NCBI GenBank assembly: GCA_017549385.1
Contig: JAFYUX010000030.1
Location: forward strand, 1 to 7,498
Source: Bacillota bacterium
GTDB taxonomy: Bacteria; Bacillota; Clostridia; Peptostreptococcales; Anaerovoracaceae
Reading direction: 5' to 3'
Length of the DNA stretch: 7,498 bases
Positions 6,765 to 7,498 of this stretch are shown here, piece by piece (the stretch's first letter is position 1; the number at the start of each line of letters is the position of its first letter). A program made the position numbers and the translations under genes. Below the pieces are notes generated by a model that did no database searches, was not told where the DNA came from, and saw nothing but the letters and a program-made list of their open reading frames with translations.

Positions 6765-7442
6765 ATGGCCCGCGACAGAAGAGACAACAGAAGAGATGAC
6801 AGACGCGACAACAGAAGAGACAGTCGCAATGACCGCAGAGGCGACAGCAGATCGTCCGGCAGAAACGAAAACAGAGCATCTGGCAGAAATGACAGAGGCA
6901 GAAACGAAAGACCTGACAGCAAAAAGGCAGCGCCTGCAGGCCGTGGCAAGTCCGAAGACCGCAGAAACCAGAATGCTGCAAGAGCCCGTCGCGACAGTTC
7001 CGCTGACATGAGATGGGATGCAGAACCAGAAGTAATGGAACTTCCAGAAGGTATTCTCGTTGGCAGAAACCCTGTAATGGAAGCTCTCAAGAGCGAACGA
7101 GAAGTTACAAAGCTTCTCGTGGCAAACGGCGCAGAAGGTTCTATTAAAAAGATTGTAGGAATGGCTAGAGACAAGAATGTTCCTATTCAGTTTGTAGAAA
7201 CTGTGGTATTAGACAGAACTTCTCTTGGCGGACCTCACCAGGGTGTAGTTGCTTACGTTTCAGAATTCGAATACTGCGAAATCGGCGACATCCTCGCGAG
7301 AGCAGAAGAAAAGGGCGAAGATCCTTTCATTATTATATTAGATGGTATCGAAGATCCTCATAATCTCGGTGCTATCATCAGAACTACAGATGCTTCCGGC
7401 GCTCATGGCGTAATCATTCACTCCAGACCGCTGTTTGTTTAA
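6765..7442 (+). CDS. rlmB: 23S rRNA (guanosine-2'-O-)-methyltransferase RlmB, 3'-truncated
   Basis: A TrmH/SpoU-family 2'-O-ribose methyltransferase fragment of 225 residues. Intact RlmB methylates G2251 (E. coli numbering) of 23S rRNA in the peptidyl-transferase loop. Residues 1-82 are a low-complexity Arg/Asp/Asn extension, probably disordered and RNA-binding. The SpoU substrate-binding domain spans about 96-169 (GILVGRNPVMEAL at 96-108, GGPHQGVVAYV at 155-165). The methyltransferase domain begins near 187 and has motif 1, NLGAIIRTTDASGAHGVII (200-218), with Asn200 and Arg206. After Ile218 the sequence HSRPLFV and stop do not match the family, and motifs 2 and 3, which form the trefoil knot and S-adenosylmethionine site, are absent, roughly 100 residues. 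Neither of the other two forward frames restores homology, so this is not a simple frameshift. As read here the product should be inactive. The cause is either an insertion or an assembly join. The identity of the gene is secure; its broken state in the living genome is not. Confidence 0.88.
   Translation: MARDRRDNRRDDRRDNRRDSRNDRRGDSRSSGRNENRASGRNDRGRNERPDSKKAAPAGRGKSEDRRNQNAARARRDSSADMRWDAEPEVMELPEGILVGRNPVMEALKSEREVTKLLVANGAEGSIKKIVGMARDKNVPIQFVETVVLDRTSLGGPHQGVVAYVSEFEYCEIGDILARAEEKGEDPFIIILDGIEDPHNLGAIIRTTDASGAHGVIIHSRPLFV
6783..6830 (+). repeat. 24-bp tandem direct repeat in the rlmB extension
   Basis: Two adjacent 24-base units begin at 6783 and 6807 and share an exact 14-base core, GACAACAGAAGAGA. 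They encode the octapeptide pattern DNRRDDRR then DNRRDSRN. Looser copies of the Arg-Asn/Asp pattern (RNDRRGDS, SGRNENRA, SGRNDRGR) continue to about residue 50, consistent with expansion by slippage of a low-complexity coding stretch. Confidence 0.65.
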
Positions 7443-7498
7443 CCGAGCGAAGCGAGTTATGGATGGTTGCGTTCTTTCGCTGACGCTCAAGCGACTTC
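7419..7498. other. Non-homologous tail after rlmB junction
   Basis: From about base 7419 the sequence no longer fits RlmB in any frame. The 80 bases hold the premature stop (TAA 7440-7442), the mirror-symmetric GAGCGAAGCGAG (7445-7456) and an inverted repeat, but no recognisable gene start. Frame +1 stays open to the edge without resembling a protein I know. It may be the end of an inserted element, a dispersed repeat, or a chimeric contig end. Confidence 0.5.
7445..7488. repeat. Imperfect inverted repeat in the tail
   Basis: GAGCG (7445-7449) pairs with CGCTC (7484-7488), and AGCGA (7451-7455) pairs with TCGCT (7477-7481), separated by a small 1x2 internal bulge and enclosing a 21-base loop. 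A further AAGCGA copy occurs at 7489-7494. No U-run follows, so a terminator is unlikely; the structure would suit a repeat or element end. Confidence 0.55.

Noticed and set aside
6739..7011. A 90-codon Thr/Glu/Ala-rich frame overlapping folA and rlmB on the + strand
   Set aside because: It is the shifted reading of the repetitive rlmB extension; it has no homology I recognise, and the rlmB frame has the ribosome site and family match.
6761..7174. A 137-codon Leu/Ser/Arg-rich frame on the - strand opposite rlmB
   Set aside because: Antisense of the Arg/Asp repeat gives long open low-complexity frames; no ribosome site or recognisable domain.
7419..7498. CRISPR repeat or group II intron start in the tail
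   Set aside because: There is only one copy and no spacer periodicity, and the GTGCG-type intron 5' end is absent.

Overview
This window is a compact run of eight genes, all on the + strand, with gaps or overlaps of +4, +42, +12, -11, -4, +21 and 0 bases. There is no gene-free stretch over 300 bases and no convincing internal terminator. The proteins point to an anaerobic low-to-moderate-GC Firmicute of class Clostridia: Mini-RNase III and RlmB sit close together as in Firmicutes, the thymidylate synthase is of the Bacillus/clostridial type, and a short bacterial malic enzyme sits next to a class II fumarase. A finer placement would be a guess.

Layout. Positions 2-1321 encode an AI-2E/PerM-type polytopic membrane protein. 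Positions 1326-2387 encode a conserved protein of unknown function that resembles the DUF7309/DUF6930 family. Positions 2430-3602 (malic enzyme) and 3615-5009 (class II fumarase) form a C4-acid module: fumarate to malate to pyruvate plus CO2 with a reduced nicotinamide cofactor. From 4999 the genes become RNA- and nucleotide-related: Mini-ribonuclease III (4999-5424), thymidylate synthase ThyA (5421-6254), dihydrofolate reductase (6276-6764) and the 5' part of rlmB (6765-7442). ThyA oxidises methylenetetrahydrofolate to dihydrofolate and DHFR recycles it, so these two are a functional pair placed between mrnC and rlmB.

The right edge is abnormal. The RlmB reading frame follows its family through SpoU motif 1 (about residue 218, base 7418) and then loses all resemblance, stopping after seven more codons. 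The last 80 bases contain an imperfect inverted repeat and no recognisable coding sequence. This could be a mobile or dispersed repeat inserted in rlmB, or an assembly join at a contig end; the window alone cannot decide.

I did not find a clearly new multi-gene system. The observations most worth a second look are the rlmB junction, a small hairpin lying between the Shine-Dalgarno sequence and the start codon of the malic enzyme gene, the thyA-folA pair inside the mrnC-rlmB neighbourhood, and a perfect 20-bp palindrome inside fumC.
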